Assembly: GCF_011300685.1 (NCBI RefSeq)
Contig: NZ_CP049864.1
Span: 1,232,885 to 1,296,884, forward strand
Reading direction: 5' to 3'
Source of the DNA: Lysobacter sp. HDW10
GTDB taxonomy: Bacteria; Pseudomonadota; Gammaproteobacteria; Xanthomonadales; Xanthomonadaceae
Length of the DNA: 64,000 nucleotides
Made by a program: the position numbers and the translations under genes. Positions within the stretch are counted from its first letter, which is position 1; every line of letters begins with the position of its first letter. The notes under the pieces are model-generated. The model was given only the letters and a program-made list of their open reading frames with translations. It was not told the origin of the DNA and did no database searches. Below are positions 9,842 to 19,400 of the stretch, piece after piece.

Positions 9842-10848
9842 TGGACCCGTCGCCTACCGCCAATGCCGCAGCACCGTTAAGCCTCGCCGTCGTGTTGTGC
9901 ACCTACAACGGTGCGTCTTATCTGCAAAGACAGCTCGACAGTCTCTATGCACAGTCGCGCCTGCCTGACTGCATCGTACTTTCAGATGATGCATCCACAG
10001 ATGACACGACCGAAATACTTGCGCGCGCCGCCACGCGATTCGAGACCATGGGCGTGCGTGTGCACTTCTTACGGCATCCAACCAACGTAGGCTATGTGCG
10101 CAATTTCGAACGCGGCTTCAAACTCGCGCATGCCGACCTTATTTTTCCGTGTGATCAGGACGATGTTTGGTACCCAAGCAAACTCGCGCGAATGACCGCT
10201 GTGTTTGAAGCGGACGACACGCTCGATGTCTTGCACAGTGATGCCGAATTGATTGACGCGAACGGCGCACCGATGGGACGTCGATTGTTCGAAGTTTTGG
10301 AGCTGAGCGCTACAGAATTGCGCACGATGACAGAAGGCGATGCCTTCGACGTATTGATTCGCAGAAATATCGTGACCGGCGCCGCGATGGCGTTTCGAAC
10401 GCGTGTGCTGGATCAGGCGTTGCCATTTCCAGACGCCTGGGCGCACGACGAATGGCTGGCCATCGTGGCATCTGTGAATGGCAAAGTGCGCAGCTTGAAT
10501 GAAGCCCTGTTGGGCTACCGCCAACACGGCAACAACCAAATCGGGGTGCAGGCGCGCGGCTTGCGACACAAGGCGACTGGTATTGCCGGCTACCGAAGGG
10601 CCTTTTTGGCGCGGATGGAAGCACGCTATGAAGTGTTCAACGCGCACGTGAAGCGGATGCAGCGTGTGCCGCCCGAACGTTTCGCGCGCGTTGAAGATCG
10701 TCTTCGTCACGCGCAGAGTCGCAATCGGCAAGGTACATCCATATTCGCGCGCATCCGTGAGGTGACGCGTGAGCTGCTGAGTGGTCGATATCATCGATTT
10801 GGCAAGGGCATTCGTTCTGCACTCGTCGACCTGTTCGGGCTGAACTGA
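9841..10848 (+). CDS. Glycosyltransferase family 2
   Basis: A 335-residue GT-A fold transferase. The N-terminal strand LAVVLCTYNGASYLQRQLDSL, the UDP/dTDP-sugar loop LSDDASTDDT, and the metal-binding CDQDDVWYP near residues 105-113 are typical of GT2 enzymes that elongate surface polysaccharides, often with rhamnose. AHDEWLAIVAS lies where the catalytic-base region is expected. It has no membrane segments. It begins in the TGATG overlap with relA and ends one base before a second GT2 gene, so the two form a coupled pair. Donor and acceptor cannot be read from the sequence. Start ATG is well placed. Confidence 0.88.
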   Translation: MDPSPTANAAAPLSLAVVLCTYNGASYLQRQLDSLYAQSRLPDCIVLSDDASTDDTTEILARAATRFETMGVRVHFLRHPTNVGYVRNFERGFKLAHADLIFPCDQDDVWYPSKLARMTAVFEADDTLDVLHSDAELIDANGAPMGRRLFEVLELSATELRTMTEGDAFDVLIRRNIVTGAAMAFRTRVLDQALPFPDAWAHDEWLAIVASVNGKVRSLNEALLGYRQHGNNQIGVQARGLRHKATGIAGYRRAFLARMEARYEVFNAHVKRMQRVPPERFARVEDRLRHAQSRNRQGTSIFARIREVTRELLSGRYHRFGKGIRSALVDLFGLN

Positions 10849-10849
10849 G

Positions 10850-11791
10850 ATGGACACGCACACGCACATCGCAGCCGTGATCGTCACCTACGAACCTGAC
10901 ATCACTGTCTTGCTCGACAACGTCCGTCAGATCGCGCCGCAAGTGGCGCGAACTTTCATCGTCGACAATTCCGTATCCATCCCCGCGCAAGCAGCTGTAC
11001 GCGCGTTGCGAGGCGACGGCATCGAGGTCGATACCGTGGGCGGTAACGTCGGCATCGCCGAAGCCTTAAACCGCGGCATCCATGCGGCCGAGGCTTGGGG
11101 TGCTGATCATGTGTTGTTACTTGATCAAGACAGCCAAGCGGAAGATTACATGCTGGCGCACCTGCTGCATGACCTGCAGACAGCGCAGAAGCGCGCCAAG
11201 CGCATTGCCGCCATCGGTCCGACACATCTGGATGCGCGGACGGGTGCGCCCGCGCCCTTCGTGCGATTTGGTTTTCCGTTAAATCGAAAGCAATGGCCGA
11301 CACCCGGCACAACCGTGTCCTGCGATTTCCTGATCACGTCCGGGACTTTAATGCCACTCGATGCCTATCGACAGGTGGGTCCGTTTGATCAAGCCTTGTT
11401 CATCGATAACGTGGACATGGAATGGTCGCACCGCGCCGTGGCGGCGGGATTCGGACTCTTGGGCAGTGCGGACGCAAAGATGCAGCACCGATTGGGCGAT
11501 CGCCTCGCACGCCGGCCGGGCGGCTATGCTGCGATCCATGCGCCGGTTCGCCTTTATTACATGATGCGCAACCGCGTGCATTTGTATTTCCGAGCCACCA
11601 CCCCCGGCCTGTGGATTGCGCAAGACATCCCGCGACTGGCCTTGAAATTTGTCGGATTCAGCCTGTTCGTTCAGCCGCGTGTGGCCAATGCGCGTGCCAT
11701 GTTGGGCGGTATTGTGGACGGCATCCGCGGGCGACTCGGCGTTCGTAGCGGTTCAGAGTTGCGTGAGGGTTCCGGCGACAATCTGGCATAG
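10850..11791 (+). CDS. Glycosyltransferase family 2, rhamnosyltransferase-like
   Basis: A 313-residue GT2 enzyme resembling the RfbF-type rhamnosyltransferases. It has AAVIVTYEPDITVLLDNV at the N-terminus, FIVDNSVS in the nucleotide loop, LLLDQDSQA near residues 89-97 (metal-binding DxD-type site), a conserved IDNVDMEWSHRA segment near 185-196, and RLYYMMRNRVHLYFR in the C-terminal part. It probably acts on O-antigen or another surface glycan at the inner face of the membrane. It is paired with the preceding GT2 gene (one base between them). The rest of a polysaccharide cluster is not in this window, so the pathway is an inference. Confidence 0.87.
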   Translation: MDTHTHIAAVIVTYEPDITVLLDNVRQIAPQVARTFIVDNSVSIPAQAAVRALRGDGIEVDTVGGNVGIAEALNRGIHAAEAWGADHVLLLDQDSQAEDYMLAHLLHDLQTAQKRAKRIAAIGPTHLDARTGAPAPFVRFGFPLNRKQWPTPGTTVSCDFLITSGTLMPLDAYRQVGPFDQALFIDNVDMEWSHRAVAAGFGLLGSADAKMQHRLGDRLARRPGGYAAIHAPVRLYYMMRNRVHLYFRATTPGLWIAQDIPRLALKFVGFSLFVQPRVANARAMLGGIVDGIRGRLGVRSGSELREGSGDNLA

Positions 11792-11803
11792 ACTTGGAAA
11801 ATC

Positions 11804-14302
11804 TTGCATCGAGTACCGCTGTCCGTGGCAAATGACGACTACGACGATTTTGAAGACGATTACGATGACGACTTCGAAGACTATGACGACGACACGGAAG
11901 GTGGCCGGGCGTACTGGCTGAGAAAGGCATTGGTGGCCGGCCTCGCCGCCTTCGCGCTTTTCCTAGGGTTCCTGATTCCGTACATGCTGTACCTGAACTA
12001 TCAGGTCGGCGCACGGTTCGGTCAGTTGCAATGGCAGTTGCCGACGCGCGTCTATGCACGTCCCTTGCAGTTGCAACCGGGCATTGCGATGTCGGGCGAG
12101 ACCTTGAAGTCGGAATTGGACATGGCCTCGTACCGCGACGATGGTGTCGGTGAACGTCCGGGCAGTTATGCGAGAAAGGGCAACGAATTCACAATTTCAA
12201 GTCGCGGCTTCAATGACGTCGGCGGCCTGATCAAGCCGCATCGCATTGCAGTGACCTTGAATGATGGCGAAGTCGCGACGCTGCGCGATCGCGACAGCAA
12301 AGCCCCGATGAAAGTCACGCGCTTGGATCCCGCGCGCATCGGTACCTTGTATGGTCGCAATCAGGAAGAGCGGGAGATCGTTCGCCTTGAAGAGGTGCCC
12401 GAGAAGTTGGTCACCGGCTTGCAGGCGGTAGAAGACAAAGATTTCGCCCATCACTTCGGTGTGGATTTCACTGGCGTGATGCGTGCGATCTGGATCAATC
12501 TCAAATCCGGTGATCGCAAACAGGGCGCCAGTACGCTGACGCAACAATTGGCGCGAAGTGGCTTACTCGGTATCGGCAAAGAGCAGACGTACACGCGCAA
12601 ATTCAAAGAAATGTTGTACGCAGTGATTCTTGAAGCGCGCTACGACAAACGCACAATTCTTGAGACCTATTTCAATCAGGTCTATTTGGGTCAGCAAGGT
12701 AACCAAGCCATTCATGGCGTGGCCGCGGCCTCTAAGTTTTGGTTCAACCGAAACGTCCGCGATTTAAGTGACGAACAAATCGCATTGCTGATTGCCATCG
12801 TTCGCGGACCGTCGTGGTATGACCCGCGGAAAAATCCGGAGCGCGCAAGAGAACGCCGCGATTTCGTCTTGGAGAAAATGCTTCAGAACAATGTGCTGAC
12901 GCAGAAGGAATACGAAGCGGCGGTGAAAGCACCGCTGGGTGTCACGAAAACCCCGGAAGGGGGCGGTGGCAATCGCTTCCCCGCGTATGTTGAGTTGGTG
13001 CGACGTCAGTTGGCCAGCGATTACTCAAACGATGATCTTTCAGGCGCCGGCATGTCTGTGATGACCGCGATGTCGCCGAGTGCGCAGGCCTATGCGGAAG
13101 GGTCGGTCACTGCGGCCATCAAGAGCGTCGCTGGTCGTCGTCGTCCCGATTTGGACGCGGGCGTTGTCATGACCAATGTCCACACCGGTGAAGTCGTGGC
13201 TGTGGTGGGTAGCAAGGATTACAGAGAAGCTGGATTCAATCGTGCGCTGGATGCAAAACGTCCGGTCGGTTCGATCATCAAACCGTTTGAATACATGTTG
13301 GCCTTGGCACAACCGGGTCGATGGTCTTTGGCGACGTATGTCGAAGATTCACCGGTCTCAGTGATTTTGGGCAATGGCAAGCGCTGGAGCCCGGACAACT
13401 CAGACAATCGCAGTCATGGCAGTGTGCGCGTGATCGATGCTTTGGCACAGTCCTATAACCAAGCGACGGTGCGTATCGGCATGGCAGTGAAGCCGGAACG
13501 CGTCAGTGACTTGATGAAGGTGTTGGCTGGCATCGAAACGGGGAACAATCCCTCCTTGCTACTGGGTGCCACAGATCAAAGTCCGTATGCCATGGCGCAG
13601 GCCTATCAATTCTTGGCCAGTGGCGGTGAAATCCAACCCTTGCGTTCTGTGCGTGGCGTGTTGGATCGCAACGGCAAGGCGCTCAAACGCTATGACAAAG
13701 CGCCGGCACCTGCCCAGGAAGGGGATGCGATTGCAGCACGTCTTGTCACCTTCGCACTGCAGCGTGTGGTGAGTGGCGGTACGGCACGACAATTGATGAA
13801 TGATGGCTTCGGCCGTCTGACGCCTGCCGGTAAAACAGGCACCTCGAATGACAGCCGCGACAGCTGGTATGCCGGCTACACCGGTGACCATTTGGCGGTG
13901 ATTTGGATGGGCAACGATCAGAACAAACCGACCGGCCTCTATGGTTCAACGGGTGCCATGCGCGTGTGGTCTTCTATCTTTAAGAAGCTGCCGACCGCAC
14001 CTTTGCAATTGAATCAACGTGGGCTGGACTGGCAATGGGTATCCGGCGCCAATTCAACGGATGCAGGGTGCCCAGGTGCGCAACGCATGCCTTTTGTTCG
14101 CGGCTTCGCACCACCGTTCCAATCGTGTGCACCCGCACCTGAGGAATATCCCACGGATGATCCAAACGCGATGCCGATCGGTGATGACCCTGCGATGCCC
14201 GTCCCCGAAGGCACACCCGGTAACGACAATGCTTGGATTCAAAGAGGCGATCCGGCGCGCCAAGTCCAACCCGTTCCGCAGGCGCCGCCTGTAGGTCAAT
14301 GA
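11804..14302 (+). CDS. mrcB: Bifunctional penicillin-binding protein 1B
   Basis: An 832-residue class A PBP that polymerises and crosslinks peptidoglycan in the periplasm. An acidic cytoplasmic tail (D/E-rich, residues ~10-35) precedes one membrane anchor (~38-60). A UB2H-like region (~65-160) is followed by the GT51 glycosyltransferase (catalytic Glu in VEDKDFAHHFGVD, ~208, and QGASTLTQQLAR). The transpeptidase has catalytic Ser490 in GSIIKP, SYN at 550 and KTGTS at 677. The C-terminus is Pro-rich. The TTG at 11804 has a GGA site 5 bases away; GTG at 11825 is an alternative start. The stop overlaps the next gene by 4 bases (ATGA). Confidence 0.95.
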   Translation: MHRVPLSVANDDYDDFEDDYDDDFEDYDDDTEGGRAYWLRKALVAGLAAFALFLGFLIPYMLYLNYQVGARFGQLQWQLPTRVYARPLQLQPGIAMSGETLKSELDMASYRDDGVGERPGSYARKGNEFTISSRGFNDVGGLIKPHRIAVTLNDGEVATLRDRDSKAPMKVTRLDPARIGTLYGRNQEEREIVRLEEVPEKLVTGLQAVEDKDFAHHFGVDFTGVMRAIWINLKSGDRKQGASTLTQQLARSGLLGIGKEQTYTRKFKEMLYAVILEARYDKRTILETYFNQVYLGQQGNQAIHGVAAASKFWFNRNVRDLSDEQIALLIAIVRGPSWYDPRKNPERARERRDFVLEKMLQNNVLTQKEYEAAVKAPLGVTKTPEGGGGNRFPAYVELVRRQLASDYSNDDLSGAGMSVMTAMSPSAQAYAEGSVTAAIKSVAGRRRPDLDAGVVMTNVHTGEVVAVVGSKDYREAGFNRALDAKRPVGSIIKPFEYMLALAQPGRWSLATYVEDSPVSVILGNGKRWSPDNSDNRSHGSVRVIDALAQSYNQATVRIGMAVKPERVSDLMKVLAGIETGNNPSLLLGATDQSPYAMAQAYQFLASGGEIQPLRSVRGVLDRNGKALKRYDKAPAPAQEGDAIAARLVTFALQRVVSGGTARQLMNDGFGRLTPAGKTGTSNDSRDSWYAGYTGDHLAVIWMGNDQNKPTGLYGSTGAMRVWSSIFKKLPTAPLQLNQRGLDWQWVSGANSTDAGCPGAQRMPFVRGFAPPFQSCAPAPEEYPTDDPNAMPIGDDPAMPVPEGTPGNDNAWIQRGDPARQVQPVPQAPPVGQ

Positions 14303-16251
14303 GTATGTGGCAAGACGAAGTACTGGCGTCCCTGTCTGAAGGTGGCGCTTTGGACGAAGCTTTGTCTGGGTTCAAACCCAGAGCAGGGCAGCAACGTATG
14401 GCGGCCGCAGTGGCGGATGCGATCGCCACGCGCGGCACCCTACTGGCCGAAGCAGGCACGGGCACCGGGAAGACCTACGCCTATCTCGTGCCCCTATTGT
14501 TGTCTGGCAAGAAGGCCATCGTGTCTACCGGCACGCGCGCATTGCAAGATCAGCTCTTTCATCGCGATTTGCCACGCGTGCGGGATGCACTCGGTCAGGG
14601 CGCCAAAACGGCATTGCTGAAGGGCCGCGCCAACTATCTGTGCTTCCACAGAATGGAATTGGCTAAAGGCGAATCTCGATTTGGCACGCGCGAACACGTG
14701 GATCAGTTCCAGCGCATCGTGTCTTGGAGTGGGCGTACGACGGCAGGCGATTTGGCGGAAGTCGCAGGCATTCCAGACGATAGTCCAGTGCTACCGATGG
14801 TGACGAGCACGGCCGACAATTGCTTGGGTACGGACTGTCCTTTTTGGGCGGACTGCTTCGTCGTCAAAGCACGGCAACGCGCGCAAGCCGCAGATTTGGT
14901 GGTCGTCAATCACCATTTGCTTTTGGCGGATCTCGCATTGAAGCAAGAAGGCTTCGGCGAAATTCTGCCGGGCGCGGAAGCGTTTGTGATTGATGAAGCA
15001 CATCAGCTCCCCGAACTTGCAGCTTTGTTCTTCGGTGAAGCACTGAGTGCGCGGCAAATCGTTGAGTGCGCGCGTGAATGTGTGCTCGAAGCGAAATCTG
15101 TTGCGACCGGTACAGCGATGATCTCGCCCGTTGCGCTGCAAGTCGAGAACAGCGCAAAAGTCCTGCGACAAAAAATGGAAGGGATTCCGACACGCGGCAC
15201 GCGTGATCGCTTGAATGCCTTCCCGGAAGTACAAGCTGCCGCCCTGCAGTTGGGCGCCGATCTCGAACATCTGATTGAAAGCCTGAAAGCATTGGAAGGC
15301 ACATCCACTGTCTTGGATGCATTGCACACGCGCGCAGCCTTGATTCGCCAAAAGTTGACGGCATGGTTCGATACAACGGCAGAGGTCGATCCAGATGAAG
15401 CACTCAGCGTGCATTGGTACGAGTTGTCAGCGCGCGGTTTTCGTCTATCTAGAACACCCATTGATGTGTCGGGTGCTTTGCGCACGCAACGCGAAGCCAG
15501 TGGTGCCGCGTGGGTATTTACTTCTGCAACGCTCTCCATCGCAGGGCAGTTCAGTCATGCCGTCGAGCGCTTAGGCCTGGACGCGCCGACAACCTTGTTG
15601 GAACCCAGCCCATTTGCATGGGCGGAAAACGCCTTGTGTTATTTGCCCACCGGACTCCCGCAGCCTTCAGACCGTCATTTCACCCACGCGATGATGGAGC
15701 GTGTTGTGCCGGTCTTAAAGGCGTCAAATGGACGTGCGTTTGTGCTGTTCGCATCGCATCGTGCACTGCGAGAAGCCGCTGAACTTCTGGCCGCGCAGCC
15801 ATGGCCCTTATTCGTGCAAGGCCAAGCGCCGCGCGCGCAACTCCTCGATCAATTTCGCGCGTCGGGTAATGGTGTCTTGCTTGGCACCGCCAGCTTCCGC
15901 GAAGGTGTCGATGTCGCCGGTGATGCATTGAGCGTGGTGGTGGTCGACAAGTTACCGTTCGCAGCGCCAGACGATCCCGTGTTCGAAGCGCGCTTGGATG
16001 CCATTCGTCGTGCCGGGGGTGTGCCGTTTCGCGATGAGCAGATTCCACAAGCCGTGATTGCGATGAAGCAAGGCGTGGGTCGACTCATACGCACAGAAAC
16101 AGATCGTGGCGTCTTGGTCTTGTGTGATCCACGTTTGACAGAGAAGAGCTATGGAAAAACCTTCATTGATTCGCTGCCGCCCGCCGTCATCACACGCAGG
16201 CTCGAAGATGTGGAAGCGTTCTTCGCAGCAAAGGCCGAGCTCGCCGCATGA
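14299..16251 (+). CDS. ATP-dependent DNA helicase, YoaA/DinG (XPD-like, Fe-S)
   Basis: A 650-residue superfamily-2 helicase. Walker A EAGTGTGKTYAY lies near residues 49-60. Four cysteines spaced as in XPD-type 4Fe-4S domains (C115, C175, C180, C186) are present, as are DEAH in VIDEAHQLPE, motif VI-like MKQGVGRLIRTETDRG and motif V-like GTASFREGVDVAGD. YoaA in E. coli partners the chi subunit of DNA polymerase III and helps repair stalled forks; DinG removes R-loops. Length and Fe-S spacing favour YoaA. The ATG at 14299 overlaps the mrcB stop, and the frame open 22 codons upstream is mrcB coding. The stop overlaps tsaB by 4 bases. Confidence 0.92.
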   Translation: MSMWQDEVLASLSEGGALDEALSGFKPRAGQQRMAAAVADAIATRGTLLAEAGTGTGKTYAYLVPLLLSGKKAIVSTGTRALQDQLFHRDLPRVRDALGQGAKTALLKGRANYLCFHRMELAKGESRFGTREHVDQFQRIVSWSGRTTAGDLAEVAGIPDDSPVLPMVTSTADNCLGTDCPFWADCFVVKARQRAQAADLVVVNHHLLLADLALKQEGFGEILPGAEAFVIDEAHQLPELAALFFGEALSARQIVECARECVLEAKSVATGTAMISPVALQVENSAKVLRQKMEGIPTRGTRDRLNAFPEVQAAALQLGADLEHLIESLKALEGTSTVLDALHTRAALIRQKLTAWFDTTAEVDPDEALSVHWYELSARGFRLSRTPIDVSGALRTQREASGAAWVFTSATLSIAGQFSHAVERLGLDAPTTLLEPSPFAWAENALCYLPTGLPQPSDRHFTHAMMERVVPVLKASNGRAFVLFASHRALREAAELLAAQPWPLFVQGQAPRAQLLDQFRASGNGVLLGTASFREGVDVAGDALSVVVVDKLPFAAPDDPVFEARLDAIRRAGGVPFRDEQIPQAVIAMKQGVGRLIRTETDRGVLVLCDPRLTEKSYGKTFIDSLPPAVITRRLEDVEAFFAAKAELAA

Positions 16252-16961
16252 CCACCGATAGACACGTACTGGCTTTGGAAACTTCAACTGAAGCCTGTTC
16301 CATCGCACTGCAATCCGGTGGACAGGTGTTTCATCGGCACGCTCTTGCGCCGCGCCAACATGCGGAGTTGGCATTGCCATGGGTGGAAGCGGTGTGTGCA
16401 GAAGCTGGAATCTCGCGCAAACAGATCACGCATTTAGCGGTCGGCGCGGGTCCGGGTGCATTCACGGGCGTTCGCTTAGGCGTGGCGCTGGTACAAGGCT
16501 TGGCGTTCGCGCATGCCTTGCCTGTTGCAGCATTCAGTACCTTGCGCATTGTTGCGACCACCGCACAAGCGCAAGAAGGTCAGCGCATCGCCGTTGCCAT
16601 GGATGCGCGCATGCAGGAAGTGTATTGGGGGGAATTCGAATGGCGTTCCGGTGTGCCAGTCGCGCTCAGCGAAGCGCGTGTGTGCCCGCCGGAGGATGTT
16701 CACGTGATGACACCCGGTTGGCTTGGATTTGGCACAGGTTTTTCCGCCTATGCCGAGCGTTTCACACAGCTAGACCAGGCGAAGCTCAGCATCGTTGATC
16801 CAAACGCATTGCCTGACGGGCGCGCACTCTTGCAGTTGGCGAATGTCGCGGATCGCGAGTATGCGTGGCACGCGGCTGAAGCCATCGAGCCGATCTACTT
16901 GCGCAACAACGTGGCTCAGACCATCGCAGAACGCGAAGCGGCAAAACGCGACGCGTCTTGA
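16248..16961 (+). CDS. tsaB: tRNA t6A biosynthesis protein TsaB (YeaZ)
   Basis: A 237-residue ASKHA-fold protein. The N-terminus VLALETSTEACSIALQSG and the loop AVGAGPGAFTGVRLGVALVQGLAF are diagnostic of TsaB. It is the scaffold partner that dimerises with TsaD and works with TsaE and TsaC to place threonylcarbamoyl on A37 of ANN-decoding tRNAs. It has no catalytic site of its own. The start lies in an ATGA overlap with the helicase stop, a common yoaA-tsaB pairing in gammaproteobacteria. Its stop codon directly abuts the stop codon of the opposing TonB-domain gene with no base between them. Confidence 0.94.
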   Translation: MTTDRHVLALETSTEACSIALQSGGQVFHRHALAPRQHAELALPWVEAVCAEAGISRKQITHLAVGAGPGAFTGVRLGVALVQGLAFAHALPVAAFSTLRIVATTAQAQEGQRIAVAMDARMQEVYWGEFEWRSGVPVALSEARVCPPEDVHVMTPGWLGFGTGFSAYAERFTQLDQAKLSIVDPNALPDGRALLQLANVADREYAWHAAEAIEPIYLRNNVAQTIAEREAAKRDAS

Positions 16962-17846
16962 TCAGTGACTGGTGACCGTGCCTTCGGGTTGGAAGTCCCA
17001 CGTCCGTACGACCATCAGCAAGTCGAGCTCTTCGCTGGTTCTCGGAATGGGGGGGTAGGGCTCTGCTAAACGCGCAATTCGCACTGCTGCGTCATCGAGA
17101 ATTTTTTTCCCACTCGAGCGCACGACGTTAATCGACTCAACACTGCCATTCTTTCGAATGCCGACACTCAACAGCACGCTGCCTTTCAATTGTCGGCGTC
17201 GCGCTTCATCGGGATAATTCAAATTGCCGACGCGTTCAACGCGATCTGCCCATTGGCGAAGGTAGGTGGCAAATACAAATTCACGCGTTGCGGCGGAAAT
17301 GAATTTGACTTTGGGTCGCTTGGCGTAGTTGTCCGACTGTTGGTGAATCTCTGCCGCCAAACGCGCGACGTCCATATCGAAATCCACGCGGCGATCACCG
17401 GTCGCGGTTGCTTGCACCGCGCGTGTTTGTGTTTCGCGCGCTGAGGGCACGCGATAGGTATCATCGCGACCCGCAATCACGCGCGTTTCAGGCGGAGGCT
17501 GTGGCGCGGGCGATTGCGCACGCAGTGTCTTAGTCGCAAGGCCATCCGTTTCCGTCAATGCCACGCCGCTTTGTGGTGCAGAGGGTTTTGATGTTTTGTC
17601 GTGCTCGCCGCCCCCTTCATTGTTCACCTGCGCCAAGAAGGCGGCTTGTTTGGGCGAGAGTGCAGTGCGCGTCGTCGACATGATGACGTCGAGTGTCGGT
17701 ACGACCGGCGCCGCGCCGCGCGCTGCAAACCCGATACCGAGTAAGGCCACCAGATGGATCGCAAGCGACAACAAAGTCGTCGCGCTCAATCTTTGCGATG
17801 CACCGATTTTCGGCGCCAAGACTTCGGTTGCAGCGAAATCGATCAT
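16962..17846 (-). CDS. TonB C-terminal domain protein (energy transducer TonB family)
   Basis: A 294-residue protein with one N-terminal membrane segment (residues ~22-45), a moderately Pro/Ala-rich periplasmic spacer (including APQPPPE) and a C-terminal TonB fold (~205-290). The fold shows YPDEARRRQLKGSVLLSVGIRKNGSVESINVVRSSG followed by LDDAAVRIARLAEPYPPIP, the classic TonB_C signature. It may energise outer-membrane receptors or play a TolA-like structural role. ExbB and ExbD are not adjacent. Its start overlaps the gshB stop by 4 bases, so it is translated with gshB; the same pairing occurs in xanthomonads. Substrate partner unknown. Confidence 0.88.
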   Translation of the reverse strand: MIDFAATEVLAPKIGASQRLSATTLLSLAIHLVALLGIGFAARGAAPVVPTLDVIMSTTRTALSPKQAAFLAQVNNEGGGEHDKTSKPSAPQSGVALTETDGLATKTLRAQSPAPQPPPETRVIAGRDDTYRVPSARETQTRAVQATATGDRRVDFDMDVARLAAEIHQQSDNYAKRPKVKFISAATREFVFATYLRQWADRVERVGNLNYPDEARRRQLKGSVLLSVGIRKNGSVESINVVRSSGKKILDDAAVRIARLAEPYPPIPRTSEELDLLMVVRTWDFQPEGTVTSH

Positions 17847-18796
17847 GCAGATTTCATTCGCGTGTCAATGGCATCAAACAACGTGCCTGCAATATTCAAA
17901 TCAAACTGTGCATCAAGTTCGCGAATACAGGTCGGGCTGGTGATGTTCACTTCGGTCAAGTAGTCGCCAATGACATCCAACCCTGCGAACAAGACATGAC
18001 GTGCTTTCAAGAAGGGCCCCACTTCGGCCGCGATCCAGCGGTCGCGATCACTTAAGGGACGGCCTTCACCGCGCCCGCCGGCAGCAAGGTTGCCGCGGAA
18101 CTCATCACCTTGCGGAATACGCGCCAGACAGTAAGGCACCACTTCACCGCCGACGATCAAAATGCGCTTGTCGCCATCGACAATCTCCGGCACATATTTT
18201 TGCGCCATGACCAAGTGCGAGGTGTCGCCGGCCAATGTTTCAAGAATGACATTGAGATTGGGGTCGTCCGCATTGGCCTGAAAGATGGAGCGCCCACCCA
18301 TGCCGTCCAGAGGCTTCAAGACGGCGCGCCCGTGCTGCTTGACGAAGGCCTTGAGCTCGGCGCGTTGGCGCGTCACCAGCGTCGGTGTACAGCACTGTGG
18401 AAACAGCTGAGCCGCCAGCTTCTCATTGAAGTCGCGCAAGGCGGCCGGGGCATTGACGACCAGCGCCCCCTGTTGCTCGGCCATAGACAAGATATGGGTG
18501 TCATGGATGAACTCGGCATCCACGGGCGGATCCTTGCGCATCAGGACCACCTGGCCGTGGCTGAACGGTACATCTTGATAGTCGCCCAGCGAAAACCAGT
18601 CTGCAGCGCGGTCAGTCACCTGTAGTGGCGCGACCCGCGCGCGTGCCACACCGTCTCGGATCGACAATCCGCCCGGTTCGACGTATCGGACATCGAGCCC
18701 TCGACGCTGGGCTTCAAGCAGCATCGCAAAGGTCGAATCTTTTGCCGGTTTGATGTGCTCGATGGGGTCCATGACGACCCAGACCGCATAGGACAT
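17843..18796 (-). CDS. gshB: Glutathione synthetase
   Basis: A 317-residue ATP-grasp ligase joining gamma-glutamylcysteine and glycine. The N-terminal VVMDPIEHIKPAKDSTFAMLLEA, the ATP-grasp core VLKPLDGMGGRSIFQ and the C-terminal GLDVIGDYLTEVNITSPTCIRELD are all characteristic. E. coli GshB is 315 residues. The start ATG is at 18796, with a 193-base divergent region towards pilG upstream. gshA is not nearby. The stop overlaps the downstream TonB-domain gene. Glutathione supply fits with the peroxide and methionine sulfoxide functions further right in the window, although they are not linked as an operon. Confidence 0.96.
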   Translation of the reverse strand: MSYAVWVVMDPIEHIKPAKDSTFAMLLEAQRRGLDVRYVEPGGLSIRDGVARARVAPLQVTDRAADWFSLGDYQDVPFSHGQVVLMRKDPPVDAEFIHDTHILSMAEQQGALVVNAPAALRDFNEKLAAQLFPQCCTPTLVTRQRAELKAFVKQHGRAVLKPLDGMGGRSIFQANADDPNLNVILETLAGDTSHLVMAQKYVPEIVDGDKRILIVGGEVVPYCLARIPQGDEFRGNLAAGGRGEGRPLSDRDRWIAAEVGPFLKARHVLFAGLDVIGDYLTEVNITSPTCIRELDAQFDLNIAGTLFDAIDTRMKSA

Positions 18797-18911
18797 TGAA
18801 AACTCCGCTCAATTCGATGCCATAGATTAAGCTGCGCGCCCGCGGAATCAAAATGTCGCACAAAACTGCTATGCAGTTGGCTTTTCAGCATTTTTCCGGA
18901 TGAACCTGCGC

Positions 18912-18940
18912 TTGACATAGGGAGCCGCAGGTGAAACATT
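18912..18940 (+). promoter_or_regulatory. Candidate promoter of the pilG operon
   Basis: TTGACA at 18912-18917 is a perfect sigma-70 -35 hexamer; 17 bases further lies AACATT (18935-18940), a weak -10. A second candidate closer to the gene is the extended -10 TGCTATAGG (18974-18982), 7 bases before the pilG ATG. The 193-base divergent gap between gshB and pilG is the only space upstream of the Pil-Chp operon, so its main promoter should lie here. Which of the two is used cannot be told by eye. Confidence 0.4.
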
Positions 18941-18989
18941 CCACATATACCGCTCTGCGATGTGCAGCGGCAATGCTATAGGGGCTTCA

Positions 18990-19388
18990 ATGGAATCAAC
19001 CGACATTTCCGGCAATTTGAGCGGGCTGAAGGTGATGGTGATCGACGACTCCAAAACCATTCGTCGTACAGCAGAAACTCTGCTGAAACGCGAAGGGTGT
19101 GACGTCGTGACGGCGAGTGACGGGTTCGAGGCCTTGGCCAAGATCGTCGAGCAACATCCGCACATCATTTTCGTCGACGTGATGATGCCGCGCCTTGACG
19201 GTTATCAAACCTGCGCGCTCATTAAGAACAATCAGGTCTTCAAATCGACGCCGGTGATCATGCTGTCGTCCAGAGACGGCTTGTTTGACAAAGCCAAGGG
19301 CCGAATTGTCGGCTCGGAACAATATCTCACCAAGCCATTCACGCGTGAAGAATTGCTGGGTGCCATTAGATCTCATGTGACCGCTTAG
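18990..19388 (+). CDS. pilG: Twitching motility response regulator PilG
   Basis: A 132-residue single-domain CheY-like receiver. The acidic pocket is VMVIDDSKT, the phosphoacceptor is Asp63 in FVDVMMPRLDG, and the conserved Thr/Ser and Lys lie in IMLSSRDG and YLTKPF. In the Pseudomonas Pil-Chp system phospho-PilG promotes pilus extension and cAMP signalling. Start ATG at 18990 chosen with an AGGGGC ribosome-binding site; ten codons of open frame upstream are rejected. It is the first gene of the cluster, and pilH starts 12 bases after its stop. Confidence 0.95.
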   Translation: MESTDISGNLSGLKVMVIDDSKTIRRTAETLLKREGCDVVTASDGFEALAKIVEQHPHIIFVDVMMPRLDGYQTCALIKNNQVFKSTPVIMLSSRDGLFDKAKGRIVGSEQYLTKPFTREELLGAIRSHVTA

Positions 19389-19400
19389 GGGGCGCGCAAC

